A stretch of 5,098 nucleotides of DNA from a bacterium (GTDB lineage Bacteria > UBA9089), in contig DNCN01000187.1 of NCBI GenBank assembly GCA_003485015.1, positions 1-5,098 of the forward strand, read 5' to 3'. The position numbers were made by a program, and so were the translations under genes. Shown in pieces: positions 1 through 5,098 of the stretch; the stretch's first letter is position 1; the number at the start of each line of letters is the position of its first letter. The notes under the pieces were generated by a model, which worked only from the letters and a program-made list of their open reading frames with translations, was not told the DNA's origin and did not search any database.

Positions 1-216
1 AATGTTTATGATAAATTCTTAACCTTTTAAAATTAGCTCTGAGGAGAAATGTGTCTTTGCTACAGAGATGCCAATTATAGGTGGTTTAATCGAAATAGGT
101 GAATGCCAAGCCAAAGTTATAATATTAGCTTTATCCTTATAACTTGAGGTCACTAAAATCAGATTCCCGGAGTTGATCAATCTGTTTACCTTAGAGAGAG
201 GAACACTTCTTTTCAT
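1..216 (-). pseudogene. Flavin reductase / flavoredoxin-like gene, 5' part, with an in-frame stop after codon 65; runs off the left edge
   Basis: The reading frame starts at ATG 216-214, behind a strong ribosome binding site, and encodes 65 residues before TAA at 21-19. The protein resembles the N-terminal third of the FMN-binding flavin-reductase-like (flavoredoxin) family: LVTSSYKDKANIITLAW (residues 21-37), then a P-I-S-x-K-P-P-x-x-G-I-S-V-A segment (40-53), then F-S-S-E-L-I (57-62). Family members are usually about 170-200 residues, bind FMN and pass electrons from reduced nicotinamides or redox proteins. After the stop the same frame continues E-F-I-I-N-I up to the window edge, matching the family's E-F-V-(I/V)-N-(I/V) strand with no shift in spacing. 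The simplest reading is one nonsense change (for example AAA or GAA to TAA) in an otherwise family-like gene. A base-call error is the main alternative, and a genuine 65-residue product is less likely. It is the second gene of a leftward pair. Recognition is by motif only. Confidence 0.72.
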
Positions 217-219
217 CTT

Positions 220-432
220 TCACCTCCTCCAGAAGAGTATTCTATCCTTCTCTTCAAGACGCACCTTCTTATCCCCTACCACCTTACCACAATTGCAGCA
301 GGTATACCCAAATAAATATCCATCGGGTAGGATCAAGAGTAGCTTCTCCCTGACCGGCATAGAGCCAGAGCAGCTATCACAATATAGAAAAGTAGCCTTA
401 AAGTCTTTATACTGTTCCATAATCTTCTTCAT
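220..432 (-). CDS. Small zinc-ribbon protein of unknown function
   Basis: The frame encodes 70 residues from ATG 432 to TGA 222-220. Two CxxC knuckles, C18-x2-C21 and C45-C46-x-C48, flank a compact hydrophobic segment (LLLILPDGYLFGY, 31-43). This is the layout of a one-zinc ribbon in which C18, C21, C45 and C48 would be the ligands. There is no signal peptide or membrane segment, so a cytoplasmic location is expected. An internal ATG at codon 5 (position 420) gives a 66-residue product. Its start context is not clearly worse, because the GAGGG before ATG 432 sits almost against the start codon, so the true start is undecided. It is the first gene of a leftward pair, only 3 bp ahead of the flavin-reductase-like gene whose ribosome binding site it contains. 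That pairing hints at a redox-related or metal-related role but does not prove one. I do not recognise a named family. Tight cysteine spacing and coupling to the next gene argue that it is real. Confidence 0.72.
   Translation of the reverse strand: MKKIMEQYKDFKATFLYCDSCSGSMPVREKLLLILPDGYLFGYTCCNCGKVVGDKKVRLEEKDRILFWRR
223..230 (-). promoter_or_regulatory. Strong ribosome binding site of the flavin-reductase-like gene, inside the upstream gene
   Basis: On the minus strand GGAGGAGG lies 6 bases before ATG 216, a near-ideal Shine-Dalgarno sequence and spacing that fixes this start. The same bases encode the last residues (W-R-R) of the zinc-ribbon protein, whose TGA follows directly. Ribosomes ending the first gene therefore stop on top of this site, which suggests translational coupling of the pair. 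Confidence 0.8.
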
Positions 433-537
433 CCCTCACTTGTTTCTTTAGAGACCTTCTCGATCTCTAGGTGAAATTCAGATACCCATCCTCTATAGCC
501 CTGTGCTTAAAAGAAGAAGTAAAGAGTTGCTATAGGA

Positions 538-566
538 AATATACCATGAGGTAGAAGAAAAGACAA
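538..566 (-). promoter_or_regulatory. Candidate sigma-70-type promoter for the leftward gene pair
   Basis: On the minus strand TTGTCT (566-561; 4 of 6 consensus bases) is followed after 17 bases by TATATT (543-538; 5 of 6). Transcription would start near 531 and leave a leader of about 100 bases before ATG 432. Spacing is ideal and the -10 box is good, but the -35 box is mediocre and the region is AT-rich, so chance occurrence is possible. Confidence 0.45.
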
Positions 567-597
567 GAAGTTTATGAAGATTTGGAGGAAGGTCTAA

Positions 598-613
598 AAT
601 TTTTTAAAAAATT
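598..613. repeat. Perfect 16-bp AT-only palindrome next to the -35 box
   Basis: AATTTTTTAAAAAATT is perfectly self-complementary and ends one base before the rightward TTGACA box. It lacks any G or C, so it is a poor terminator stem. Its position fits an UP-like A/T element that contacts RNA polymerase alpha subunits, a bend sequence, or a protein-binding site. The symmetry is directly visible; the role is inferred. Confidence 0.6.
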
Positions 614-614
614 C

Positions 615-643
615 TTGACAGCATAGAAGGAAAACAGTAAAAT
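615..643 (+). promoter_or_regulatory. Near-consensus sigma-70-type promoter of the regulator-hdr operon
   Basis: A perfect -35 box TTGACA (615-620) is followed by exactly 17 bases and TAAAAT (638-643), a -10 box matching 5 of 6 consensus bases. Transcription would start near 650, leaving about 78 bases before ATG 728 and about 39 before the alternative TTG 689. An A/T palindrome directly upstream may strengthen it. A promoter this close to consensus upstream of a repressor gene is typical of a promoter held down by repression. No other convincing promoter was seen before the hdr genes. Confidence 0.75.
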
Positions 644-670
644 AATTTTTCCAATTCAACAAAAAAATTG
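644..670. promoter_or_regulatory. Candidate operator: overlapping inverted repeats just after the -10 box
   Basis: Two imperfectly nested inverted repeats lie here: AATTTTT (644-650) with AAAAATT (663-669), and CAATT (652-656) with AATTG (666-670), the latter separated by 9 bases. They cover the predicted transcription start (about 650), where a bound repressor would block initiation. The DeoR-family product encoded immediately downstream is the obvious candidate ligand, giving autoregulation. AT-rich sequence makes such repeats common by chance, so this is tentative. Confidence 0.35.
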
Positions 671-727
671 TGAAATATATCTGCTATTTTGTTAGTAAAA
701 TCTGACGATTCAAAAGAAAATTTAAAG

Positions 728-1645
728 ATGGGCCCGATAAAACATGGGAAAGTTGGTGATCGCAGATCCAAGATCCTCTCATTAGCGAAAGAAGTGGGGG
801 AGGTAAGGGTTTTTGAGCTTGCCCAGAAACTTGGAGTTTCGGAAGGAACTGTTCGGGCAGATCTAAGACACCTTGAAGAAGAAGGGTGTCTTCAGAGGGT
901 CCCTGGGGGCGCAATAGGTATTGAGGGAACCTTTATAAAACCTAAGATGACACCGTTTGAGGCCCGGATGCAGAGATTTAGATTTGAAAAGGAGGAGATT
1001 GCTCGCTACGTTGTCAGCAATTTCATAAACGATGGCGATGTCCTCCTTGTTGATGCTAGTACCACTACTACCTTACTCGTTAAAGAGATTGTGGAACGGT
1101 CACGGGATGTCACCATCATCACCAATGCCGTAAATTTCTGCGATGAGACTATTGACTCCAGTGGAATAACCCTGATCCTTACAGGGGGAGAGCTTCAGAA
1201 GACAAACTTTTCACTTGTAGGCGAGGTTACAAGTCAATTCTTAAAAAACCTTCAGGTCGACAAAGCATTTTTAGGTACCACCTGTGTCTTATTTGATGAG
1301 GGTTTAATGACGGTGACTACAGGCGAGGCAGAGGTAAAGAGACTGATGATAAAAGCGGCTAAGGAAGTCTATATCTTGGCTACCCATGGGAAGATCGGTA
1401 GGCGTCTGGAGATCACCCCTTTTGCTGGCTTTATCCAGGAAGGGGATGAGTTAAAGATTTATCCCCATAATTTATCTACCGAGACAAGGCATTTTAAGAT
1501 TGTAACCGATGATAACTTTGCTACTGAAGAGGAGAGGGACATCTTTGAAGCTGAGAGGAAGAAATTTCTCCCATTTAAAGAGGTATTTGATGCAGTTCAT
1601 CTTTCTGAAACTGAAAGTGCAAGGGAGGAGATATGGAGGCCTTAG
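728..1645 (+). CDS. DeoR-family transcriptional regulator with an extended C-terminus
   Basis: From ATG 728 this is 305 residues. An N-terminal winged helix-turn-helix (about 12-65) has the DeoR pattern: RRSKIL, then LAQKLGVSEGTVRADLRHLE (31-50) as the turn and recognition helix, then the P-G-G-A wing. The sensor domain follows, with DASTTTT (109-115; family D-x-G/S-T-T-T), TNAV, LTGGE, the SLVG segment, DKAFLG and the G-E-A-E-V-K-R segment. Such domains bind sugar phosphates or related phosphorylated metabolites; the effector here is unknown. The usual DHSKFGR is THGKIGR (219-225). About 80 residues follow it, against about 30 in typical members of roughly 250 residues. Neither possible start has a good ribosome binding site. 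TTG 689 would add 13 residues, but ATG 728 places the helix-turn-helix at the usual distance from the N-terminus. The last 13 bases overlap hdrC, so regulator and hdr genes are co-transcribed. It probably represses its own operon. Confidence 0.88.
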   Translation: MGPIKHGKVGDRRSKILSLAKEVGEVRVFELAQKLGVSEGTVRADLRHLEEEGCLQRVPGGAIGIEGTFIKPKMTPFEARMQRFRFEKEEIARYVVSNFINDGDVLLVDASTTTTLLVKEIVERSRDVTIITNAVNFCDETIDSSGITLILTGGELQKTNFSLVGEVTSQFLKNLQVDKAFLGTTCVLFDEGLMTVTTGEAEVKRLMIKAAKEVYILATHGKIGRRLEITPFAGFIQEGDELKIYPHNLSTETRHFKIVTDDNFATEEERDIFEAERKKFLPFKEVFDAVHLSETESAREEIWRP

Positions 1646-2097
1646 AAGTTTCCAAGCTTGATCAGAACTTTAAACATGAGATCATCTCTCGTTCTGGGGG
1701 TGAACATTTTATCCGCTGTTTTTCTTGCGGTACTTGCACAGCATCCTGCCCTGTGGCTGATGTGGCCGAGGAGTATAGTCCCATGAAGCTTATTCGTATG
1801 GCCCTATTGGGCATGAAAAAGGAGGTCCTCTCCTCTAATGCCCTTTGGCTTTGCTCGCTCTGTTATACCTGTTACGCCACCTGCCCCCAAGATGCAAAGT
1901 TCCGCGATGCAATAGAGGTTTTGAGGAATATGGCGATTGAGGCTGGATATACTCCGCCTGAAATAAACGCCAAAATAGAAAAGCTCAATAGGTTTTCTCA
2001 AGAAATTCGATATGAGATAATCAAGTTCTTCTTCGATAAGGATAAGAACAGGATTGCCAAGATAAATTCCATGATAGAGGGACTAGCAGGTATTTAG
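1633..2097 (+). CDS. hdrC: HdrC-like heterodisulfide reductase iron-sulfur subunit (2x[4Fe-4S])
   Basis: The product is 154 residues with two classical four-cysteine motifs: C29-x2-C32-x2-C35-x3-C39-P and C74-x2-C77-x2-C80-x3-C84-P. They are separated by the HdrC-type helix with SPMKLIRMALLG (49-60) and the WLCSLCYTC segment (72-80). In Hdr complexes this small ferredoxin-like subunit relays electrons from the flavoprotein HdrA to the catalytic subunit HdrB in the cytoplasm. There is no membrane segment, unlike membrane-bound HdrE or DsrM-type partners. The C-terminal third (about 110-154) is helical and charged and resembles no further domain. The start ATG 1633 lies inside the end of the regulator gene behind AGGGAGG (1622-1628), implying coupled translation; no alternative start lies nearby. 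Only one base separates its stop from hdrA. No HdrB-type CCG domain is fused to it or found beside it. Other paralogues (for example GlpC- or LUD-linked ferredoxins) share the motif pair, but linkage to HdrA favours HdrC. Confidence 0.9.
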   Translation: MEALEVSKLDQNFKHEIISRSGGEHFIRCFSCGTCTASCPVADVAEEYSPMKLIRMALLGMKKEVLSSNALWLCSLCYTCYATCPQDAKFRDAIEVLRNMAIEAGYTPPEINAKIEKLNRFSQEIRYEIIKFFFDKDKNRIAKINSMIEGLAGI

Positions 2098-2098
2098 G

Positions 2099-5098
2099 AT
2101 GACAGAGAATAAGAAGGTCTTAGTCATTGGCGGAGGGATTGCCGGAATCCAGGCTTCCTTAGATTTGGCAGAGATGGGTGCCCAGGTGCACCTCTTAGAG
2201 GGAACCCCATCCATCGGTGGCCGTATGCCCCAGTTAGATAAAACCTTCCCAACGAATGACTGTTCCATCTGTATCTTAGCACCTAAGATGAGTGAGTGTG
2301 CCCGACATCCAAATATAACCCTACATACCTATTCAGAACTGTTAGGGGTACATAGATTGAATGGTGCCGGGTTCCATGTAAAGATCCTTAAAAAGCCTAC
2401 CTATGTCGATGCCCAAAAGTGTATCGCCTGTGGCTTATGTGCAGCGAAGTGTCCTACCAAGGTCAAGGATGAATTCGATATGGACTTACGGGAACGCAGG
2501 GCCATCTACCGGTACTTTTTACAGAGTATCCCCTCAAGCTACGTCATCGATGAAACAAATTGCCGTTACTTCATCAAGGGAAAGTGCCAAGTCTGCGAAA
2601 AGATCTGTGAAAGGGGGGCGATAGACTTTGAGGACAGGCCCAAAGAGATTGAGCTTGAGGTTGGTTCTATCATTGTCTCTGCAGGCATTGACCCTTTCAA
2701 TCCCAAGAGTCTTACCCAGTACGGCTATGGAAGGCATAAAGATGTCATTACCTCCCTTGAATTTGAAAGACTCCTCTCAGCCTCTGGTCCAACCCAGGGG
2801 CATATTGCTCGTCCCTCAGACCATAAGATCCCCAAGAAGGTAGCCTTCATCCAGTGTATTGGTTCCCGCGATCTTAAAGTGAAGAATGACTACTGTTCTG
2901 CGGTCTGCTGTATGTATGCCCTAAAGGAGGCAGTGATTGCCCGGGAGCATGAGAAAGAGATTACTCCAACCATCTTCTTTATGGATATGCGCTGCTATGG
3001 AAAGGATTTTGACAAATACTACCAGCGAGCCGAGGAACAGTTTGGGGTAAGCTTTAAGAGATCCCGTGTCTCGAAGGTAGATACAGATGAAAATGATCAC
3101 TTGGAGGTCCATTACGTGGAGAACGGCCTCCCCAAGAGGGCAGCCTTTGATTTAGTTATCTTATCTGTGGGAATTGGACCCCGGAAGGATATAGCAACCT
3201 TAGCCGATAAATTAGGGATAGAACTGAACGATCTTGGCTTTATCCAGACTCATCCCTTCACGCCAATTGAGACCTCACAGCCAGGGATCTATGTTAGTGG
3301 TGCAATCTCATCTCCTAAAGATATCCCGGAATCGATCATGGAAGCATCATCTGCAGCAGCAAGAGTTTCTGAGGATCTAAAGTTTCCAAGACAGAAGGAA
3401 CTCGCTAAAGAAGGATATCCTGAAGAGTTGAATGTTGTGGGAGATAGACCTCGGATTGGGGCTTTCATTTGCCACTGTGGGATAAATATTGCAGGTGTGG
3501 TGGATGTTGAAGAGGTAACCAAATATGCAAGTAGACTGCCTTATGTTGAGTGGGCGGAGCGTGGGCTCTTTACCTGTTCTCAGGATTTCCTTGAGACCAT
3601 AAAGCAGAGGATAAAGGAACACAGCCTAAACCGTGTAATGGTTGCCTCCTGCTCTCCTCGAACTCACGAACCTTTATTCCGTGATACCGTCCGCGAAGCT
3701 GGGCTGAACGAGTACCTCTTTGAGATGGCCAACATCCGTGATCAATGCTCCTGGGTCCATATGGAGGATAAAGACGCGGCTACCCAGAAGGCAAAGGATC
3801 TGGTAAAGATGGCTGTATCCAAGGCGGCTAACCTTACCCCTCTCAAGAAGCTTCCTGTGAGTATAGACCCAAAGGCACTGGTTATTGGCGGAGGACTCTC
3901 AGGGATGACCGCCGCCTTATCACTGGCCAATCAGGGGTACAAGGTCTATTTGGTTGAGCGTGAATCAGAGCTTGGGGGAAACCTTAGAAGGATCTGCTTT
4001 GCCCTTGAAGGAGAAGACCCACAGGAGCTCCTCTCCTTGACGATCAAAGAGGTTGAGGGTCATCCGAATATAGAGGTCTATAAATCAGCAACCGTTCTTG
4101 ATGTGAGCGGTTATGTCGGTAATTTTAAGACCAGGATTGAAGGTTCAGAGTCTCAAGCTGAATTTTCGCATGGGGTGATCATCGTAGCTACGGGAGCAAG
4201 CGAACATAAACCGACAGAGTATCTTTATGGCCAAGACGACCGAGTCGTCACCCAATTGGAGCTTGAGGAAAGACTGGCTCAAGGCTTAAAGCCCAAAGCC
4301 AAAAACTCCATTGTCATGATCCAGTGTGTTGAGTCCCGTATTGACGAAAGGCTTTACTGTAGTCGGGTATGCTGTCAGCAGGCAGTCTCAAACGCCTTAA
4401 AGATTAAAGAACTCTCTCCTAAAGCTAATATCTTCATCCTCTATAGAGATGTCAGGACCTATGGATTCAATGAGAGATACTATAGAGAGGCCCGAGAAAA
4501 AGGGGTGATATTTATAAGGTATGATCTTGAGAAACTCCCTGAAGTAAAGAAAGAGGATGGGAGATTAGGGATCAAGGTCTTTGATCCGCTAATAGAGAGG
4601 GACTTAAAGATAGATGCTGATCTTATTGTCTTGAGTGTAGGTATTACCCCTTATGAAGAGAATAAGGCCTTAGCCAAGATGCTCAAAGTTCCGCTTAACA
4701 AAGAGGGTTTCTTCTTAGAAGCCCATATGAAACTTAGGCCAGTGGATTTTGCCACGGACGGGGTATTTATGGCGGGACTCTGCCATAACCCCAAGACGAT
4801 CTCCGAATCTATTGCCCAGGCCAAAGCAGCTGCAGGGAGGGCGGCTACCCTCCTATCAAAGGAGTTTATCCAATCAGAGGGGCAGATCTCCCGAATCGAT
4901 GAGGCAAGGTGTCGAGGTTGTGGAAATTGTATCGAGGTATGTGCCTATAAAGCCATCTCTCTGGATGAAGAGAAGCATGTAGCCCAAATAAATGAAGCCC
5001 TTTGTAAGGGTTGTGGTGCTTGTGCCGCTACTTGCCGATGTGATGCTATCGACCTTGGCGGTTTCTCAAGCGAGCAGATCTATGAGACTATTTGTGCA
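2099..5098 (+). CDS. hdrA: Tandem HdrA-like FAD/iron-sulfur protein, 3'-truncated by the window edge
   Basis: The frame starts at ATG 2099, behind GCAGG (2086-2090), and stays open for 1000 codons to the edge. Methanogen HdrA is about 650 residues. HdrA is the flavin electron-bifurcating subunit of Hdr complexes. Module 1 (about 5-440) has GGGIAG (11-16), the E34 end of strand 2, GG (40-41) and N-D-C55-x2-C58. An inserted ferredoxin follows (C108, C111, C114, C118; C155, C163, C166, C170), then a C253-x12-C266-x3-CC cluster motif (270-271). The HdrA N-terminal-type domain (about 450-580) follows: CHCG (458-461), C493, C518, C550. Module 2 (about 590-920) repeats GGGLSG (597-602), GG (626-627) and C743-x10-C754-x3-CC (758-759), without the insert. 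A C-terminal 2x[4Fe-4S] ferredoxin has C938, C941, C944, C948 and C969, C972, C975, C979. Up to seven clusters and two FADs are predicted. Only the extreme C-terminus, or a fused extra domain, is missing. HdrC lies one base upstream, so a shared complex is expected. Confidence 0.92.
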   Translation, partial: MTENKKVLVIGGGIAGIQASLDLAEMGAQVHLLEGTPSIGGRMPQLDKTFPTNDCSICILAPKMSECARHPNITLHTYSELLGVHRLNGAGFHVKILKKPTYVDAQKCIACGLCAAKCPTKVKDEFDMDLRERRAIYRYFLQSIPSSYVIDETNCRYFIKGKCQVCEKICERGAIDFEDRPKEIELEVGSIIVSAGIDPFNPKSLTQYGYGRHKDVITSLEFERLLSASGPTQGHIARPSDHKIPKKVAFIQCIGSRDLKVKNDYCSAVCCMYALKEAVIAREHEKEITPTIFFMDMRCYGKDFDKYYQRAEEQFGVSFKRSRVSKVDTDENDHLEVHYVENGLPKRAAFDLVILSVGIGPRKDIATLADKLGIELNDLGFIQTHPFTPIETSQPGIYVSGAISSPKDIPESIMEASSAAARVSEDLKFPRQKELAKEGYPEELNVVGDRPRIGAFICHCGINIAGVVDVEEVTKYASRLPYVEWAERGLFTCSQDFLETIKQRIKEHSLNRVMVASCSPRTHEPLFRDTVREAGLNEYLFEMANIRDQCSWVHMEDKDAATQKAKDLVKMAVSKAANLTPLKKLPVSIDPKALVIGGGLSGMTAALSLANQGYKVYLVERESELGGNLRRICFALEGEDPQELLSLTIKEVEGHPNIEVYKSATVLDVSGYVGNFKTRIEGSESQAEFSHGVIIVATGASEHKPTEYLYGQDDRVVTQLELEERLAQGLKPKAKNSIVMIQCVESRIDERLYCSRVCCQQAVSNALKIKELSPKANIFILYRDVRTYGFNERYYREAREKGVIFIRYDLEKLPEVKKEDGRLGIKVFDPLIERDLKIDADLIVLSVGITPYEENKALAKMLKVPLNKEGFFLEAHMKLRPVDFATDGVFMAGLCHNPKTISESIAQAKAAAGRAATLLSKEFIQSEGQISRIDEARCRGCGNCIEVCAYKAISLDEEKHVAQINEALCKGCGACAATCRCDAIDLGGFSSEQIYETICA

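Larger units (their letters stand above)
433..727. other. Divergent intergenic control region
   Basis: These 295 bases separate the leftward zinc-ribbon pair from the rightward regulator-hdr operon. They are AT-rich, especially from 590 to 700. They contain a leftward promoter candidate, a rightward near-consensus promoter, a 16-bp palindrome and AT-rich inverted repeats. I see no RNA gene and no full-length coding frame. A short plus-strand frame at 555-623 reads as a charged, helix-like peptide before TAG but has no start codon and is closed upstream by TAG at 552. It may be a remnant of a decayed gene or chance. A weak stem (AGAGA, 9-base loop, TCTCT) near 450-468 lies in the leftward leader; its significance is unclear. 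Confidence 0.7.

Noticed and set aside
19..21. Programmed recoding of the stop in the flavin-reductase-like gene
   Set aside because: The codon is TAA, not the TGA or TAG known for selenocysteine or pyrrolysine, and no recoding structure can be judged this close to the edge.
173..451. 92-residue plus-strand frame opposite the zinc-ribbon gene
   Set aside because: It is antisense to a gene with clear cysteine motifs and a strong coupling signal, and its product shows no domain pattern.
598..613. Palindrome as an intrinsic terminator of a transcript from either side
   Set aside because: The stem is only A-T pairs with no loop and no GC-rich stem, and no gene ends into it.
689..727. TTG 689 as start of the DeoR gene
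   Set aside because: It has no ribosome binding site and adds 13 residues with no family match ahead of the helix-turn-helix. ATG 728 fits better, although its own ribosome binding site is also weak.
2403..2843. Plus-strand small frames (2403-2624, 2628-2843) as separate genes
   Set aside because: They are out-of-frame shadows within the continuous hdrA frame, which carries all the cysteine motifs there.
2921..3930. Minus-strand frames inside hdrA (2921-3112, 3289-3522, 3377-3622, 3742-3930)
   Set aside because: They have no family features, and the opposite strand is an intact, motif-rich coding sequence.
2099..5098. Two separate hdrA genes or a frameshift joining them
   Set aside because: Codon-by-codon reading shows one unbroken frame of 1000 codons with no stop, no shift and a natural linker between modules.

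Overview
The window looks like chromosomal DNA of a strictly anaerobic bacterium. Bacterial origin is suggested by purine-rich ribosome binding sites, two sigma-70-like promoters with 17-bp spacers and a DeoR-family repressor. Anaerobiosis is inferred from heterodisulfide-reductase (Hdr) genes, which belong to flavin-based electron bifurcation. Base composition is moderate to AT-rich. I cannot name a phylum; Hdr operons of this general kind occur in Desulfobacterota and several uncultured anaerobic lineages.

Left part (1-432, minus strand): a two-gene unit. A 70-residue (or 66-residue) zinc-ribbon protein comes first, followed 3 bp later by a flavin-reductase/flavoredoxin-like gene that runs off the left edge. 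That second gene carries an in-frame TAA after codon 65, and recognisable family sequence continues beyond it. The ribosome binding site of the second gene lies inside the last codons of the first.

Middle (433-727): a divergent control region. It holds one promoter-like element facing left (538-566) and one near-consensus promoter facing right (615-643). A perfect 16-bp AT-only palindrome abuts the right-facing -35 box, and inverted repeats lie just downstream of its -10 box.

Right part (728-5098, plus strand): a tightly packed operon. A DeoR-type regulator with an unusually long C-terminal tail overlaps an HdrC-like 2x[4Fe-4S] protein by 13 bp. A single base then separates HdrC from a very large HdrA-like flavo-iron-sulfur protein, open for exactly 1000 codons to the right edge without a frameshift or stop. 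This HdrA is a tandem of two unequal FAD modules. Module 1 has an inserted ferredoxin domain. Module 2 is preceded by the CHCG-type HdrA N-terminal domain, lacks the insert and ends in another 2x[4Fe-4S] ferredoxin domain.

How it fits together (inference): HdrA would split or merge electron pairs at FAD, and HdrC would carry electrons towards a terminal partner, normally HdrB, which is not in the window. The DeoR protein, first in the operon, probably controls its own transcription and that of the hdr genes. No RNA genes, insertion sequences, CRISPR arrays or convincing terminators were seen.
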